Of a stretch of 64,000 nt of DNA, positions 42,629-52,379 are shown piece after piece. Made by a program: the position numbers and the translations under genes. Below the pieces are notes generated by a model that saw only the letters and a program-made list of their open reading frames with translations, was not told the origin of the DNA and searched no databases. The stretch comes from Catenulispora sp. MAP5-51 (lineage in GTDB: Bacteria; Actinomycetota; Actinomycetes; Streptomycetales; Catenulisporaceae), in the NCBI RefSeq assembly GCF_041261205.1, contig NZ_JBGCCH010000008.1:248001-312000 (forward strand). Reading direction: 5' to 3'. The first letter of the stretch is position 1; each line of letters opens with the position of its first letter.

Positions 42629-43884
42629 CCCGCCCCGAAGTGGTCGTCACCGGCATGGGCATGGTCACCCCGGTCGGCACCACCGCCGCCGACGTCCATG
42701 CCGCCATGTGCGAGGGCCGCTCGGGCCTGCGCCGTCCGCCTGAAGGCCACCAGGTCGGCGACGCCCTCGAGGTCGGCGCGTTCGGCCCGGCCATCGACCC
42801 GGCCAGTCTCATGCCCGCCACTGAGGCGCGCGTCGTCGACCGCTACATCGTCATGGCGCTCAAGGCCGCCGAGGACGCGCTGCGCGACGCCGACTTCGAG
42901 GTCGGCCGCGACGCCGACCCCTACCGCGTCGCAGTCATCCTGTCCGGGACCGGCGGCCTGGCGACCCTGGAGGCCCAGGTCGTCCTGCGCACCGCGAAGG
43001 GCCGGCTCGGCGTCAGCCCCTACCTGCTGCCCGGCATGCTCCCCAACATGGGCGCGGCCCGCATCGCCATCAAGTACGGCATCCACGGTTTCGTCTCCTC
43101 CAGCGGCACCGCCTGCGCGGCCGGGAGCCAGGCGATCGGTGAGGCGCTGCGCCTGCTGCGCGCCGACGAGGCGGACGTGGTCCTGGCCGGATGCAGCGAG
43201 GCCCCGCTGTTCCCGACGCTGGCCGACACCTTCGGCAACGCCCGCGCGCTGGCCCGGGGCTGGGCCGACGATCCCGAGGGCGCCAGCCGGCCCTTCGACC
43301 GGCGCCGCAACGGCCTCGTGCTCGGCGAGGGCGCGGGCGTCTTCGTCCTGGAACGCAAGGACTTCGCCGACGCTCGGGGCGCTTCGGCGCACGCCGACGT
43401 GCTCGGCTGGGGCGTCACGAACGACGCCCACCACCCGACCACCCCGCGTCCGGACGGCGAGGGCGCCAGCCAGTGCATGCGCCGCGCCCTGAAGGACGCC
43501 GCGCTGGAGCCGGCCGACATCGGCTATCTGAACGCGCACGGCACCAGCACCAAGCTCGGCGACACCGCCGAGGCGCTGGCCATCCGGACCCTGTTCGGCG
43601 CCGACACCCCGCCGGTCAGCTCCACCAAGGCGGTGACCGGCCACATGCTGGGCGCCTCCGGGGTCGTGGAGTCCGCGGTCTCGATCCACGCGCTGCGCAC
43701 CGGCCAGCTGCCGCCCACCCACAACCTCGAAGACCCCGACCCCGACTGCGACCTCGACCACGTCCGCAAGACTCCGCGCGCGGCGCAGGCCGAGCACGTC
43801 ATCTCCAACTCTTTCGGGTTCGGCGGCCACAACGTCAGCGTCGTCTACGGCCGGCCCAGCACCCGCCGAACCCATACGGCTTAG
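42625..43884 (+). CDS. Beta-ketoacyl-ACP synthase 2 (FabF-like)
   Basis: 419 residues from ATG 42625 (ATGA overlap). Complete FabF-type active site: Cys164 in SGTACAAGSQA, His in LNAHGTST, and His in KAVTGHMLGASG; C-terminal NSFGFGGHNVSVVY. A canonical type II KS that is likely to be catalytic. It ends 16 bases before the hydroxymandelate synthase gene. Confidence 0.94.
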   Translation: MTRPEVVVTGMGMVTPVGTTAADVHAAMCEGRSGLRRPPEGHQVGDALEVGAFGPAIDPASLMPATEARVVDRYIVMALKAAEDALRDADFEVGRDADPYRVAVILSGTGGLATLEAQVVLRTAKGRLGVSPYLLPGMLPNMGAARIAIKYGIHGFVSSSGTACAAGSQAIGEALRLLRADEADVVLAGCSEAPLFPTLADTFGNARALARGWADDPEGASRPFDRRRNGLVLGEGAGVFVLERKDFADARGASAHADVLGWGVTNDAHHPTTPRPDGEGASQCMRRALKDAALEPADIGYLNAHGTSTKLGDTAEALAIRTLFGADTPPVSSTKAVTGHMLGASGVVESAVSIHALRTGQLPPTHNLEDPDPDCDLDHVRKTPRAAQAEHVISNSFGFGGHNVSVVYGRPSTRRTHTA

Positions 43885-43900
43885 CGGAAGGCGATAAGGA

Positions 43901-45034
43901 ATGGACATCCTCGGCATCGACCATGTCGAGTTCTACGTGGGAGACGCGCGACAAGCCGCGTTCTTCCTGTGCACAGCGTTCGGATTCCACATCGCCGGGC
44001 ACGGCGGCCCGGAGACCGAGCTGCCCCGGCAGCGCAGCCTGCTGCTGGCGCACGGGGACAGCAGGGTTCTGCTGACCTCGGCCCTGGGCAGCGCGCATCC
44101 CGCGGACGGCTACGTCTCGCGGCACGGCGACGGCGTCGGCGTCATCGCCTTCGCCACGGGCGACGCGACCGCCGACTACGAGGAGGCGGTGGCCGCCGGC
44201 GCCACGTCCGTCGAGGCGCCGCGCACCTACAAGGACGGCGCCGACTCGGTGACCACCGCGAGCGTCAGCGGGTTCGGCGACGTGGTGCACCGCTTCGTGG
44301 AGCGGCACGGCGACTCGTTCTGGCCGGGCGCCATCGAGGCCCAGGCGGCCCCACCGCGGGAGAACGCCGACCTGGTCCGCTCCATCGACCACGTCGCGGC
44401 GCTGGTGCCGGCCGGGGAGCTGGAGTCGACCATCGAGTACTACCAGCGGGTCTTCGGCTTCAAGCTGATCTTCGAGGAGTACATCGAGGTCGGCGCGCAG
44501 GGCATGTACTCGCAGGTCGTGCAGAGCCCGTCGGGCAGCGCGACGTTCACCATCATCCAGCCGGACATGAGCCGGCAGAGCGGCCAGATCGACGACTTCC
44601 TGGCCTGGCACGGCGGCGCCGGCGTGCAGCACCTGGCGCTGAGCACCGACGACATCGTGACCACGGTGCAGACTTTCGCCGCCAACGGCGCGGGCTTCGC
44701 CGAGACCCCGGGCACGTACTACGACGCGCTGAGCGAGCGGATCGGCGACATCGACCTGCCGGTGGACCGGCTGCGCCCGCTGGGCGTCCTGGTCGACCAG
44801 GACCACTGGGGCCAGATGTACCAGATCTTCGCCAAGTCGATGCACATCCGCCGGACCTTCTTCTGGGAGCTCATCGAGCGGCACGGCGCCAAGACGTTCG
44901 GGACCAGCAACATCCCGGCGCTGTACGCGGCGAAGGAACGGGAGCTCGCCGGCGTGCGCGACTCCCTGGCAACGGGAGCAACGGGAGCACTGGGAGCACT
45001 GGGAGCAACGGGAGCACTAGGAGCTGCGGGATGA
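43901..45034 (+). CDS. hmaS: 4-hydroxymandelate synthase (HmaS-like)
   Basis: 377 residues of the two-module VOC/HPPD fold. Iron ligands fit His164 (SIDHVAAL), His244 (VQHLAL) and Glu323 (FFWELIERHG). HmaS and 4-hydroxyphenylpyruvate dioxygenase are homologues acting on the same substrate; I call HmaS because a hydroxymandelate oxidase domain and an HpgT-like aminotransferase are encoded in the same operon, the standard hydroxyphenylglycine set. Product: (S)-4-hydroxymandelate. The C-terminus carries a 9-bp-repeat tail (TGALGALGATGALG) beyond the normal end. Stop overlaps the next start (ATGA). Confidence 0.88.
   Translation: MDILGIDHVEFYVGDARQAAFFLCTAFGFHIAGHGGPETELPRQRSLLLAHGDSRVLLTSALGSAHPADGYVSRHGDGVGVIAFATGDATADYEEAVAAGATSVEAPRTYKDGADSVTTASVSGFGDVVHRFVERHGDSFWPGAIEAQAAPPRENADLVRSIDHVAALVPAGELESTIEYYQRVFGFKLIFEEYIEVGAQGMYSQVVQSPSGSATFTIIQPDMSRQSGQIDDFLAWHGGAGVQHLALSTDDIVTTVQTFAANGAGFAETPGTYYDALSERIGDIDLPVDRLRPLGVLVDQDHWGQMYQIFAKSMHIRRTFFWELIERHGAKTFGTSNIPALYAAKERELAGVRDSLATGATGALGALGATGALGAAG
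44971..45030. repeat. 9-bp tandem repeat at the end of hmaS
   Basis: About six copies of GGGAGCA(C/A)(T/C)-type units, in frame, extending HmaS with Thr-Gly-Ala-Leu repeats up to the start of the next gene. Confidence 0.8.
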
Positions 45035-45948
45035 CGACCGAGTCAGTACAGAAGCAGTTCGTCCTCACCGACGAGGAGGCCGCGCTGCTGCCGACCGACG
45101 CCGAGGTCCAGGAGTACCAGGAGCGCGGCTGGTTCCTCACCGGCAAGCTGTTCTCCGACGACGAGGTCGACGCGCTCGTGGAGGCCACCGACCGCTACTA
45201 CGACGGCGAGCGCAGCCGCGAGCTGCCGGCACGGCCCGCCAAGCTGGCCGCGTGGAAGCCGTCCGACGGACCGGTGCAGCGGCACAACGACTACGTGCAC
45301 TACGAGAGCGACGCCATCGCGAAGATCCTGTGCAAGCCGCTGCTCGGCGCGGTCGCCGCCCGACTGGCGCGCACCGACGAGATCCGGGTCTTCCAGTCGA
45401 CGCTGATCTACAAGCCGCCGATCGCCGGCGAGCCGAGCAACGTCGTGCCCTGGCACTTCGACCGGCACTACTGGGCCTCGTGCACGTCCGAGGACATGCT
45501 GACGGCGTTCATCCCGTTCCACGACTGCGGGCCGGAGATGGGCACCATCACCATGGTCGACGGCAGCCACCGCTGGCGGGAGATCGGCCGCGAGGACTCG
45601 ATGGTCCGGCACTTCGCCGAGCGCGACAAGGCCGACCTGGAGCGGGTCCTGGCCGAGAACGCCGCGCACAACGGCGCCGAGATCACCAAGATCCCGATGG
45701 TCATCCCCAAGGGCCACATGAGCTTCCACCACTGCCGTACCTACCACGGCAGCGGCGCGAACCTCTCCCCGCGGCCCCGGCGCGCGATCTCGTTCCACCT
45801 GCAGGACGGGGCGAACGAGAACCAGCGCTTCGAACTCGGCGACGGAAGCTTCGCCGCGTACAACCACGACGTGCTCGTGCGGCGCCTGCCGGACGGACGT
45901 CCCGACTATGCAGACCCCGATTTCTGCCCTGTGCTTTGGAGGAACTGA
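45031..45948 (+). CDS. Phytanoyl-CoA dioxygenase-family Fe(II)/2-oxoglutarate oxygenase
   Basis: 305 residues from ATG 45031. Facial triad: PWHFDRHYW (HxD), and distal His in [11 protein letters not shown]; Arg in PRRAISFHL would bind 2-oxoglutarate. The N-terminal [25 protein letters not shown] is typical of PhyH hydroxylases. It probably hydroxylates a free or carrier-bound intermediate, for example the aryl amino acid. It lies in the operon between HmaS and the DUF3050 protein. Confidence 0.92.
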   Translation: MTTESVQKQFVLTDEEAALLPTDAEVQEYQERGWFLTGKLFSDDEVDALVEATDRYYDGERSRELPARPAKLAAWKPSDGPVQRHNDYVHYESDAIAKILCKPLLGAVAARLARTDEIRVFQSTLIYKPPIAGEPSNVVPWHFDRHYWASCTSEDMLTAFIPFHDCGPEMGTITMVDGSHRWREIGREDSMVRHFAERDKADLERVLAENAAHNGAEITKIPMVIPKGHMSFHHCRTYHGSGANLSPRPRRAISFHLQDGANENQRFELGDGSFAAYNHDVLVRRLPDGRPDYADPDFCPVLWRN

Positions 45949-45949
45949 A

Positions 45950-46774
45950 ATGGCAGCCACCCGTTACGACTGGGGCCAGCGGCACCCGGGCATCGAGCAG
46001 CTGGAGAACCGGATCGCGGCCGCCCGCGACGACGTGGTCGGACACGCGCTGTACGCGCGGCTGCGCGACACCGAGGCGATCCGCGCGTTCCTGGAGCACC
46101 ACGTCTTCGCGGTGTGGGACTTCATGTCGCTGCTGAAGTCGCTGCAGCGCAACCTGACCTGCGTCGCGGTCCCGTGGGTGCCGACCGGCCCCACCGGCAG
46201 CCGCCGCCTGATCAACGACATCGTCCTGGTCGAGGAGAGCGACGAGCTGCGCGGCGGCTTCATCAGCCACTTCGAGCTGTACGTCCAGGGCATGACCGAG
46301 GCCGGCGCCGACACCTCCGTCATCGACTCCTTCATCGCCCTGCTGCGTTCCGGCGCCGCGGTGGAACCGGCGCTGACCGAAGCCGGCGTCCCGGCCCCGG
46401 CCGCCGAGTTCGTCGCGATGACCTGGGACATCATCGCCACAGCACCGGTCCACTGCCAGGCCGCCGCCTTCGCCTTCGGCCGCGAGGACCTGATCCCGGA
46501 CATGTTCCAGCAGGTCGTCCGGGTCAACGAGAACGTCGGCAACCTCGACACCTTCGTGGACTACCTGGCCCGCCACATCGAGGTCGACGGCGAGGAGCAC
46601 ACCCCGATGGCGATGCAGATGCTCGCCGACCTGTGCGGCGACGACGACAAGAAGTGGGACGAGTGCGCCGAGACGGTGACCCGCGCACTGCGGGCGCGGG
46701 CGGCACTGTGGGACGGCATCCTCGCCGCGATCGGGGAGCGTGAGGCGGCGCTGGTCGGAAGCAGCGATGGCTGA
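45950..46774 (+). CDS. DUF3050 haem-oxygenase-like (HDO) protein
   Basis: 274 residues from ATG 45950 with GGAGG nearby. Hallmarks: [65 protein letters not shown]3050 belongs to the haem-oxygenase-like fold that includes diiron oxidases; the His/Glu residues in [17 protein letters not shown] and SHFE could hold the metal. Predicted oxidative tailoring such as N-oxidation, desaturation or fragmentation, reaction unknown. Its stop overlaps the E1 alpha start by 8 bases. Confidence 0.85.
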   Translation: MAATRYDWGQRHPGIEQLENRIAAARDDVVGHALYARLRDTEAIRAFLEHHVFAVWDFMSLLKSLQRNLTCVAVPWVPTGPTGSRRLINDIVLVEESDELRGGFISHFELYVQGMTEAGADTSVIDSFIALLRSGAAVEPALTEAGVPAPAAEFVAMTWDIIATAPVHCQAAAFAFGREDLIPDMFQQVVRVNENVGNLDTFVDYLARHIEVDGEEHTPMAMQMLADLCGDDDKKWDECAETVTRALRARAALWDGILAAIGEREAALVGSSDG

Positions 46775-47894
46775 GCCTGTGATCGCCACCGCCGCCGCGG
46801 TCCCGGTTTTGGCCGGGACCACGGCGGGCGGCTCGGTCCCGGAAGGGCTTGCGGCGGCTGATTCGGCGAAGGCCGGCTCGGTTTTGGCTGAGGCTGCGGC
46901 TGTTTCGGCGGAGGCTGATTCGGCCCCCGCCCCCGACTCCGCCGCCCTCTACCGCACCGTCCGTCTCATCCGTGGCTTCGAGCAGCGCGCGATCGAGCTC
47001 GTCCGCTCCCGCGTCATCTTCGGCGGCATCCATCCCTACACCGGGCAGGAGGCCATCGCGGCCGGTACCTGCGCCGCGCTGCGTGCCGACGACCTCATCA
47101 CCAGCACCCATCGCGGTCACGGCCATGTGCTGGCCAAGGGGGCCGATCCGGCGCGCATGATGGCTGAGCTCGCCGGGCGTTCGACCGGGTTGAACCGGGG
47201 GCGGGGCGGGTCGATGCATGCTGCCGACTTCGGGATCGGGATCCTCGGGGCCAATGCCATCGTCGGGGCCGCCGCGCCGATCGCTACCGGTGCGGCGTGG
47301 GCCGCGCGGTGTGCCGGTTCGGATCGTGTGGTCCTGACCTACTTCGGCGACGGTGCCGTCAGCCAGGGTGTGGTGCTGGAGACGTTCAACCTCGCCGCGC
47401 TGTGGCGCGCGCCGGTCGTCTTCGTCTGCGAGAACAACGGTTTCGCGACCACCACCCGGACCCAGGACGCCGTCGCCGGTTCCATCACCGCGCGCGCCGA
47501 GGCCTTCGGGATTCCCGCCGAGCGGGTCGACGGCATGGACCCCGAGGCCGTGTTCGCCGCGACCGCCAGGGCCGTGGCCCGGGCTCGCCGCGAGGAGGGG
47601 CCGACCCTGCTGGAGTGCATCACCTACCGCCACGACGCCCACCACACCTGGGAGCACAGCGCGCGTCCCCGCTACCGCACGCCTGAGGAGATCGAGCTCG
47701 GGCGCGGTGTCGATCCGCTCGACATCCAGGGTGCGCGCATCGATGTCGCGCGGCGCGAGCAGATCGACGCCGAGGTCGAGGAGCTGCTGGAGGCGGCCGT
47801 GCGCTTCGCGCTGGACAGCCCGCACCCCGATCCGGCCACGGCGCTGGACTTCCTGTACGCCGACGGCACCACCGCCCGGGCCGGAGCGCTCTGA
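46767..47894 (+). CDS. 2-oxoacid dehydrogenase E1 alpha-like subunit
   Basis: 375 residues from ATG 46767. An Ala-rich ~55-residue N-terminal extension precedes the enzyme. Thiamine-diphosphate motif [10 protein letters not shown]...[20 protein letters not shown] and [12 protein letters not shown] are typical of PDH/BCDH E1 alpha. Pairs with the next gene. In pristinamycin a similar pair (PglB/PglC) acts in phenylglycine assembly. Here it could decarboxylate a 2-oxoacid such as 4-hydroxybenzoylformate. No E2 or E3 is encoded nearby. Confidence 0.92.
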   Translation: MAEPVIATAAAVPVLAGTTAGGSVPEGLAAADSAKAGSVLAEAAAVSAEADSAPAPDSAALYRTVRLIRGFEQRAIELVRSRVIFGGIHPYTGQEAIAAGTCAALRADDLITSTHRGHGHVLAKGADPARMMAELAGRSTGLNRGRGGSMHAADFGIGILGANAIVGAAAPIATGAAWAARCAGSDRVVLTYFGDGAVSQGVVLETFNLAALWRAPVVFVCENNGFATTTRTQDAVAGSITARAEAFGIPAERVDGMDPEAVFAATARAVARARREEGPTLLECITYRHDAHHTWEHSARPRYRTPEEIELGRGVDPLDIQGARIDVARREQIDAEVEELLEAAVRFALDSPHPDPATALDFLYADGTTARAGAL

Positions 47895-48874
47895 TGACCA
47901 TCCTGTCCTATCTCAAGGCCCTGAATCGTGCCATCGGCGACGAGATGGAGCGCGATCCGGCGGTGTGCGTGTTCGGCGAGGACGTGCGCGTCGCCGTCTC
48001 GAACGTCACCTCGGGGCTGGTCAAGCGCTTCGGCCCCGAGCGCGTGCTCGACATGCCGATCTCCGAGCAGGCCTTCACCGGCGTCGCGACCGGGGCGGCG
48101 ATGGCCGGGGCCCGGCCGGTGATCGAGTACCAGATCCCGGCGCTGCTGTTCATCGCCTTCGAGCAGATCGTCAACCAGGCGCACAAGTTCTCGCTGATGA
48201 CCGGCGGGCAGACCAGCGTGCCGGTGACGTACCTGGTCCCCAGCTCCGGCTCCCGCGACGGCTGGGCCGGCCAGCACTCCGACCACCCCTACAGCCTGTT
48301 CGCGCACGTCGGGGTGAAGACCGTGGTGCCGGCCACCCCCGCCGACGCCTACGGGCTGCTGGTCACCGCCATCCGCGACGACGACCCGGTGGTGGTGTTC
48401 GCCCCGGCCGGTGCGATGGGGCGGCGGGCCGACGTGGACCTCGCGCGGCTCGCGCCGGTGCCGTTGGGCCTCGGGCGGATCCACCGGCCGGGCAGCGACG
48501 TCACCGTCGTGGCCGTCGGCCATCTGGTGCACGACGCGCTGGAGGTCGCCGAGGAGCTCGCCGACACCGTCGACGTCGAGGTCTTCGACCCGCGCAGCCT
48601 GTACCCCTTCGACTGGCAGGGCCTGGCCGCCTCGCTGGAGCGCACCGGACGCCTGGTCGTCGTCGACGACAGCAACCGCTCCTGCGGCATCGGCGGCGAG
48701 GTCCTGGCCACGGCCGCGGAAACGATGCGCCTGGTCGCCCCGCCCAGACGCGTCACCCGGCCCGACGGCGCGGTGCTGCCGTTCGCCGAAGGCCTCGACC
48801 GCGCCCTCCAGCCGACGCGCGAACAGCTGCGCCATGCGATCCAGGGCGTGATGAAAGCAGGAACGACAGGATGA
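47894..48874 (+). CDS. 2-oxoacid dehydrogenase E1 beta-like subunit
   Basis: 326 residues, start overlapping the E1 alpha stop (TGATG). LNRAIGDEMERDPAVCVFGEDV, DMPISEQAFTGVATGAAMAGARPVIEY and the C-terminal transketolase domain with GRLVVVDDSNRSCGIGGEV identify E1 beta. With E1 alpha it forms the ThDP active site. Without E2, the acyl group may be passed to CoA or directly to an ACP (inference). Confidence 0.93.
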   Translation: MTILSYLKALNRAIGDEMERDPAVCVFGEDVRVAVSNVTSGLVKRFGPERVLDMPISEQAFTGVATGAAMAGARPVIEYQIPALLFIAFEQIVNQAHKFSLMTGGQTSVPVTYLVPSSGSRDGWAGQHSDHPYSLFAHVGVKTVVPATPADAYGLLVTAIRDDDPVVVFAPAGAMGRRADVDLARLAPVPLGLGRIHRPGSDVTVVAVGHLVHDALEVAEELADTVDVEVFDPRSLYPFDWQGLAASLERTGRLVVVDDSNRSCGIGGEVLATAAETMRLVAPPRRVTRPDGAVLPFAEGLDRALQPTREQLRHAIQGVMKAGTTG

Positions 48875-49692
48875 CCGAGAAGAACTCCGCAGCCTCCGCG
48901 ACCCCCGTGGCCCTGGTCACCGGCGGCGGCAACGGCATCGGCGCGGCGCTGTGCGCGAAGCTCGCCGAGGCCGGCCACCGTGTCGTGGTCGTCGACATCG
49001 ACCCCGAAGCCACCGCGAAGGTCGCGGACTCCTGCGGCGGCGTCGCGTTCGAGGCCGACGTCTCCGACCCGGAGCAGAACCGTGCGATGGTCGCCCACGC
49101 CATCGAGCGCTTCGGCCGCCTGGACGTCGCCGTCCTCAACGCCGGCGTCAGCTCCGACCAGCCGCCGGACCTCCCGCTGGACCTGGACCGCTACCGCCGC
49201 GTCCTGGGCGTCAACATCGACGGCCTGGCCTTCGGCATCGACGCCGCCGCGCCCGAACTCGCCCAGCACGGCGGGCGGATCCTGGTCACCGCCTCCCTCG
49301 CCGGCCTGGGCCCCGACCAGGCGAACCCGCTCTACGCGCTCACCAAGAGCGCCGCCATCGGCTACGTCCGCGCCATCGCCGCCTCGCTCACGCAGCGCGG
49401 CGTCAGCATCAATGCCCTGTGTCCCGGCTTCACCGACACCGCGATCCTCGGCATCACCCGCCTGCTGATCCGCAAGCAGCGCTTCCCGCTGCTGAGCCCC
49501 GACGACGTCGCCGCCGCGGCGCTGACCGTCCTGGACACGCCCGGCACCGGGCAGGCCTGGACCCTGGTCGCCGGCCGCCCGCCGCAGCCCTTCGCCTTCC
49601 CCCCGCTGCCCACGACCCTGATGCCGGACGGCAGCCAGGCGCAGTTCCGGCCCTTCCTGAGCAAGGCGCCGAAGAAGGAGGACACGCCATGA
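48871..49692 (+). CDS. Short-chain dehydrogenase/reductase
   Basis: 273 residues, ATGA overlap with E1 beta. LVTGGGNGIG cofactor site, LNAGVS, ASLAG serine and YALTKSA catalytic Tyr-Lys. Could be the ketoreductase for the KS products or a PglA-like alcohol dehydrogenase; the C-terminal ~35 residues (PPLPTTLMPDGSQAQF...) are outside the usual SDR core. In the operon between E1 beta and ligase 2. Confidence 0.9.
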   Translation: MTEKNSAASATPVALVTGGGNGIGAALCAKLAEAGHRVVVVDIDPEATAKVADSCGGVAFEADVSDPEQNRAMVAHAIERFGRLDVAVLNAGVSSDQPPDLPLDLDRYRRVLGVNIDGLAFGIDAAAPELAQHGGRILVTASLAGLGPDQANPLYALTKSAAIGYVRAIAASLTQRGVSINALCPGFTDTAILGITRLLIRKQRFPLLSPDDVAAAALTVLDTPGTGQAWTLVAGRPPQPFAFPPLPTTLMPDGSQAQFRPFLSKAPKKEDTP

Positions 49693-51386
49693 CCGTCTCC
49701 GGCATCCGCGCCGCGCTGGCCGCCGACCCGGGCCTGGGCGCGGGCAACGTCCTGCACAAGCTCATCGAGCACGGCGAGTCCCTCGACGGCCCCGGCATGA
49801 CCTTCGACACCGCCGTCGACGACCACCCCGCCGGGCACCCGCTGACCCTGGGCGAACTGCGCGACGCCGTCGCGGCGCGCGCCGCCTGGCTGTCCGAGCA
49901 GGGCGTCGGCCCGCGCGACCCGGTGGCCGTCTACGTCACCACCGCCGCCGACACCTTCCTCCACTTCATGGCCCTGACCTGGCTCGGCGCGATTCCGGCG
50001 CTGATGAACCCCAATCTGCCGGGCGACGTGGCCGCCGAATACATCCGCCGTCTGCGGGCCGTCGGGCTGCTCACAGACGCGGATCACCGGCGGCTGCTCG
50101 CCCGGTCCGAGCGCGGTCTGGAACTGGGGTTCCGGATCGACGCGGTGTACGAGGTGACGCAGACGCCGGCCGGAAACCCGGCCGTGGCGCCCGCGCCCTA
50201 CAAGCACGCCGACGAGGACCCGATCGCGATCACCCACTCCTCGGGCACCACCCGGATGCCCGCCGCGGTGACGCAGACGCACGGGAACCTGTTCGTCGGC
50301 ACGCGCCTGCTGCGGCTGCGAAAGCCCCGGGCCCGCGGTACCGACCGGATTCTCAGCGTCCTGCCGGCGCCGCACGCCGCCGGGATCATGGCGATGAACC
50401 ACGCGCTGTGCAATCGCAGCGAGCTGCTGTACATCTCCCGGCCCGACGACGGCCCGGCCGTGGTGGACGCCATCGAGTCCTGGCGGCCCACCGGCGTGTT
50501 CGGCTTCGCCGTCACCTGGGCCGAGCTGGCCCGGATCGACCTGTCCAAGCGGGCCGTGGATTCGGTGTCGCTCTGGTACAACACCGGCGACTGCGCGCAC
50601 GAGCCGCACATCCGCAACCTGGTCACCGCCGGCTCCTACGAGCGGGTCACGCGCGAGGGCGTGCAGCGCGTCCCCGGTTCGATGTTCGTCGACGGCCTGG
50701 GCTCCTCCGAGATGGGCCACTCGGCGTTCCACATCACCCACACCCCCGACACCGAGCGCTATGGCCGCTGCGTAGGCCAGACCCACGACTTCGTGGAGAT
50801 CAAGCTGCTGGACCCGACCACCGGTGACGAGGTCCCGGTCGGCGAGGTCGGGCTGTGCGCGATGTTGTCGGCGTCGCTGTCGCCGGGCTACTGGAACGAC
50901 TCGCTGAACACCTACCGCAACCACCGCAACGGCTACTACCTCACCGGCGACCTGCTCTACCGGGACGAGGAGGGCTACTACTACCACGTGGACCGCATGG
51001 TCGACGCGGTCGACCTCGGCCACGGCCGCTGGCTGTACACGGCGATGTCCGAGGAGCGGATCCTCAAGGCCTGCCCGGACGTCCTGGACTGCACGGTCGT
51101 GGCCGTGCCCACCGACGCCGGCGTGGTGACGGACGTGCTCCTCACGCTGCATCCGTGGGCCGATCCGCACCACGACTGGGAGCCGGCCGTGCGCGCCGCG
51201 CTGACGGCCGCCGCGGCCGAGACCCTTCGCAGTGTCCTGGTGATCGGCGAGGACAAGCTGATCATCGGCCCGACCGGCAAGGTCCGCAAGTTCCTGATGC
51301 GCCAGCGGCACGCCGCCGATGCGGCGGCCGCCGACTCGCTCGCCGCCGCCGTGGGTGCCGGCGCGGCTGAAAGCGGTGCGCAGTGA
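49689..51386 (+). CDS. AMP-forming ligase 2 with altered P-loop
   Basis: 565 residues. ANL-superfamily fold (ITHSSGTTRMPAAVTQTHGN, GLGSSEMGHS, GYYLTGDLLYRDEEGYYYHVDR, IGPTGKVRKFL with the C-terminal Lys). The P-loop reads SSGTTRMPAA instead of the usual SGTTGxPK, and the YGxTE motif is GSSEMGH, so catalysis may be modified. It may use an unusual substrate or only the transfer half-reaction. ATGA overlap on both sides shows tight coupling to the SDR and the KSIII. Confidence 0.85.
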   Translation: MTVSGIRAALAADPGLGAGNVLHKLIEHGESLDGPGMTFDTAVDDHPAGHPLTLGELRDAVAARAAWLSEQGVGPRDPVAVYVTTAADTFLHFMALTWLGAIPALMNPNLPGDVAAEYIRRLRAVGLLTDADHRRLLARSERGLELGFRIDAVYEVTQTPAGNPAVAPAPYKHADEDPIAITHSSGTTRMPAAVTQTHGNLFVGTRLLRLRKPRARGTDRILSVLPAPHAAGIMAMNHALCNRSELLYISRPDDGPAVVDAIESWRPTGVFGFAVTWAELARIDLSKRAVDSVSLWYNTGDCAHEPHIRNLVTAGSYERVTREGVQRVPGSMFVDGLGSSEMGHSAFHITHTPDTERYGRCVGQTHDFVEIKLLDPTTGDEVPVGEVGLCAMLSASLSPGYWNDSLNTYRNHRNGYYLTGDLLYRDEEGYYYHVDRMVDAVDLGHGRWLYTAMSEERILKACPDVLDCTVVAVPTDAGVVTDVLLTLHPWADPHHDWEPAVRAALTAAAAETLRSVLVIGEDKLIIGPTGKVRKFLMRQRHAADAAAADSLAAAVGAGAAESGAQ

Positions 51387-52318
51387 CCGCACTGACCGCG
51401 ATCGGCACCTACCTGCCGCCCGAGCGCGTCCCGATCGAGGACATGGCCGAGCGCTTCGGGCTGACCGCCATGCAGACCAAGGTCTTCCGGCGCTACCACA
51501 AGCTCGGCGCCGTCAGCCGCGACGCCGGCGGTACGCTGTCGGACCTGCTGCGCGGCGCCCTGGACGACCTGGAAGGCCTGGAAGGCAACGAGCACCGCGT
51601 CCGCTACGTCATCCACGCCCGTACCTTCCCCACGGTCACGCCCTACCCGCTGAACCCGCTGCGCGAGCTGTGCCGGGAACGCGGTCTGGACCACGCCGAG
51701 ACCTTCGCCGTCGGCCACCACGCCTGCGCCTCCGGGCTGCTGGCCATCGACGTCGCCGGCCGCCTGCTGGCCGCCGACGCCGGCCCCCACCCGGACGCGC
51801 TCGCGCTGGTCCTGGCCGGGGAGAAGGCGTTCACCGGCGAGGCGCAGATGGTGCCGGAGACGTCGTTCTTCGGCGAGGGCGCCGCCGCGTGCCTCATCAG
51901 CGCCGCCGGGGACCGCGACCGGCTGCTGTCCTACAGCGCCGATCTGCACGGGGAGTTCGACGGCGACTCGATGGAGCAGGCCCTGGAGTTCCAGCGGGTC
52001 TACTCCGAGGCGCTCGGCGAGGCGATCCTGGCCGCCGTGGAGGGCGCCGGCCTGGAGATGGAGGGGATCGCCCTGGTGCTGCCGCACAACGTCAACGTCG
52101 TGGCCTGGCAGCGGGTGTGCAAGCGGATCGGGTTCCCGCTGGCCAAGGTGGTGCTGGACAACGTGGCCGCCGACGGGCACGTGTTCTGCGCCGACGCCTT
52201 CCTGAACTACCGCACGGCCGCCAACCGCGGCCTGCTGCGGCCCGGGGAGCGCTACGTCGTCGCGGCGGCCGGCGCCGGGCGCGGCGCGACCTTCTCGGCC
52301 ATGGTCTTCGAGCACTGA
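51383..52318 (+). CDS. Beta-ketoacyl-ACP synthase III-like protein
   Basis: 311 residues from GTG 51383. FabH-like thiolase fold with Cys115 in GHHACASGLLAID, LPHNVN (His) and a later Asn region. Typically KSIII condenses an acyl-CoA starter with malonyl-ACP, or transfers acyl groups in antibiotic pathways. In this setting it could prime the chain with a hydroxybenzoyl or other unit. The following ACP3 begins 61 bases downstream. Confidence 0.85.
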   Translation: MTALTAIGTYLPPERVPIEDMAERFGLTAMQTKVFRRYHKLGAVSRDAGGTLSDLLRGALDDLEGLEGNEHRVRYVIHARTFPTVTPYPLNPLRELCRERGLDHAETFAVGHHACASGLLAIDVAGRLLAADAGPHPDALALVLAGEKAFTGEAQMVPETSFFGEGAAACLISAAGDRDRLLSYSADLHGEFDGDSMEQALEFQRVYSEALGEAILAAVEGAGLEMEGIALVLPHNVNVVAWQRVCKRIGFPLAKVVLDNVAADGHVFCADAFLNYRTAANRGLLRPGERYVVAAAGAGRGATFSAMVFEH

Positions 52319-52379
52319 ATACGAACGCTGAGAACGCTGGGAACGCAAAGCAACACAGAGCCCCTGGGAAAGGACCGTC

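Noticed and set aside
43901-45034. Reading as homogentisate-forming 4-hydroxyphenylpyruvate dioxygenase
   Set aside because: No tyrosine-catabolism genes nearby, while the hydroxymandelate oxidase domain and HpgT-like aminotransferase are in the same coupled operon; HmaS fits better, though the active-site residues that separate the two were not decisive by eye.
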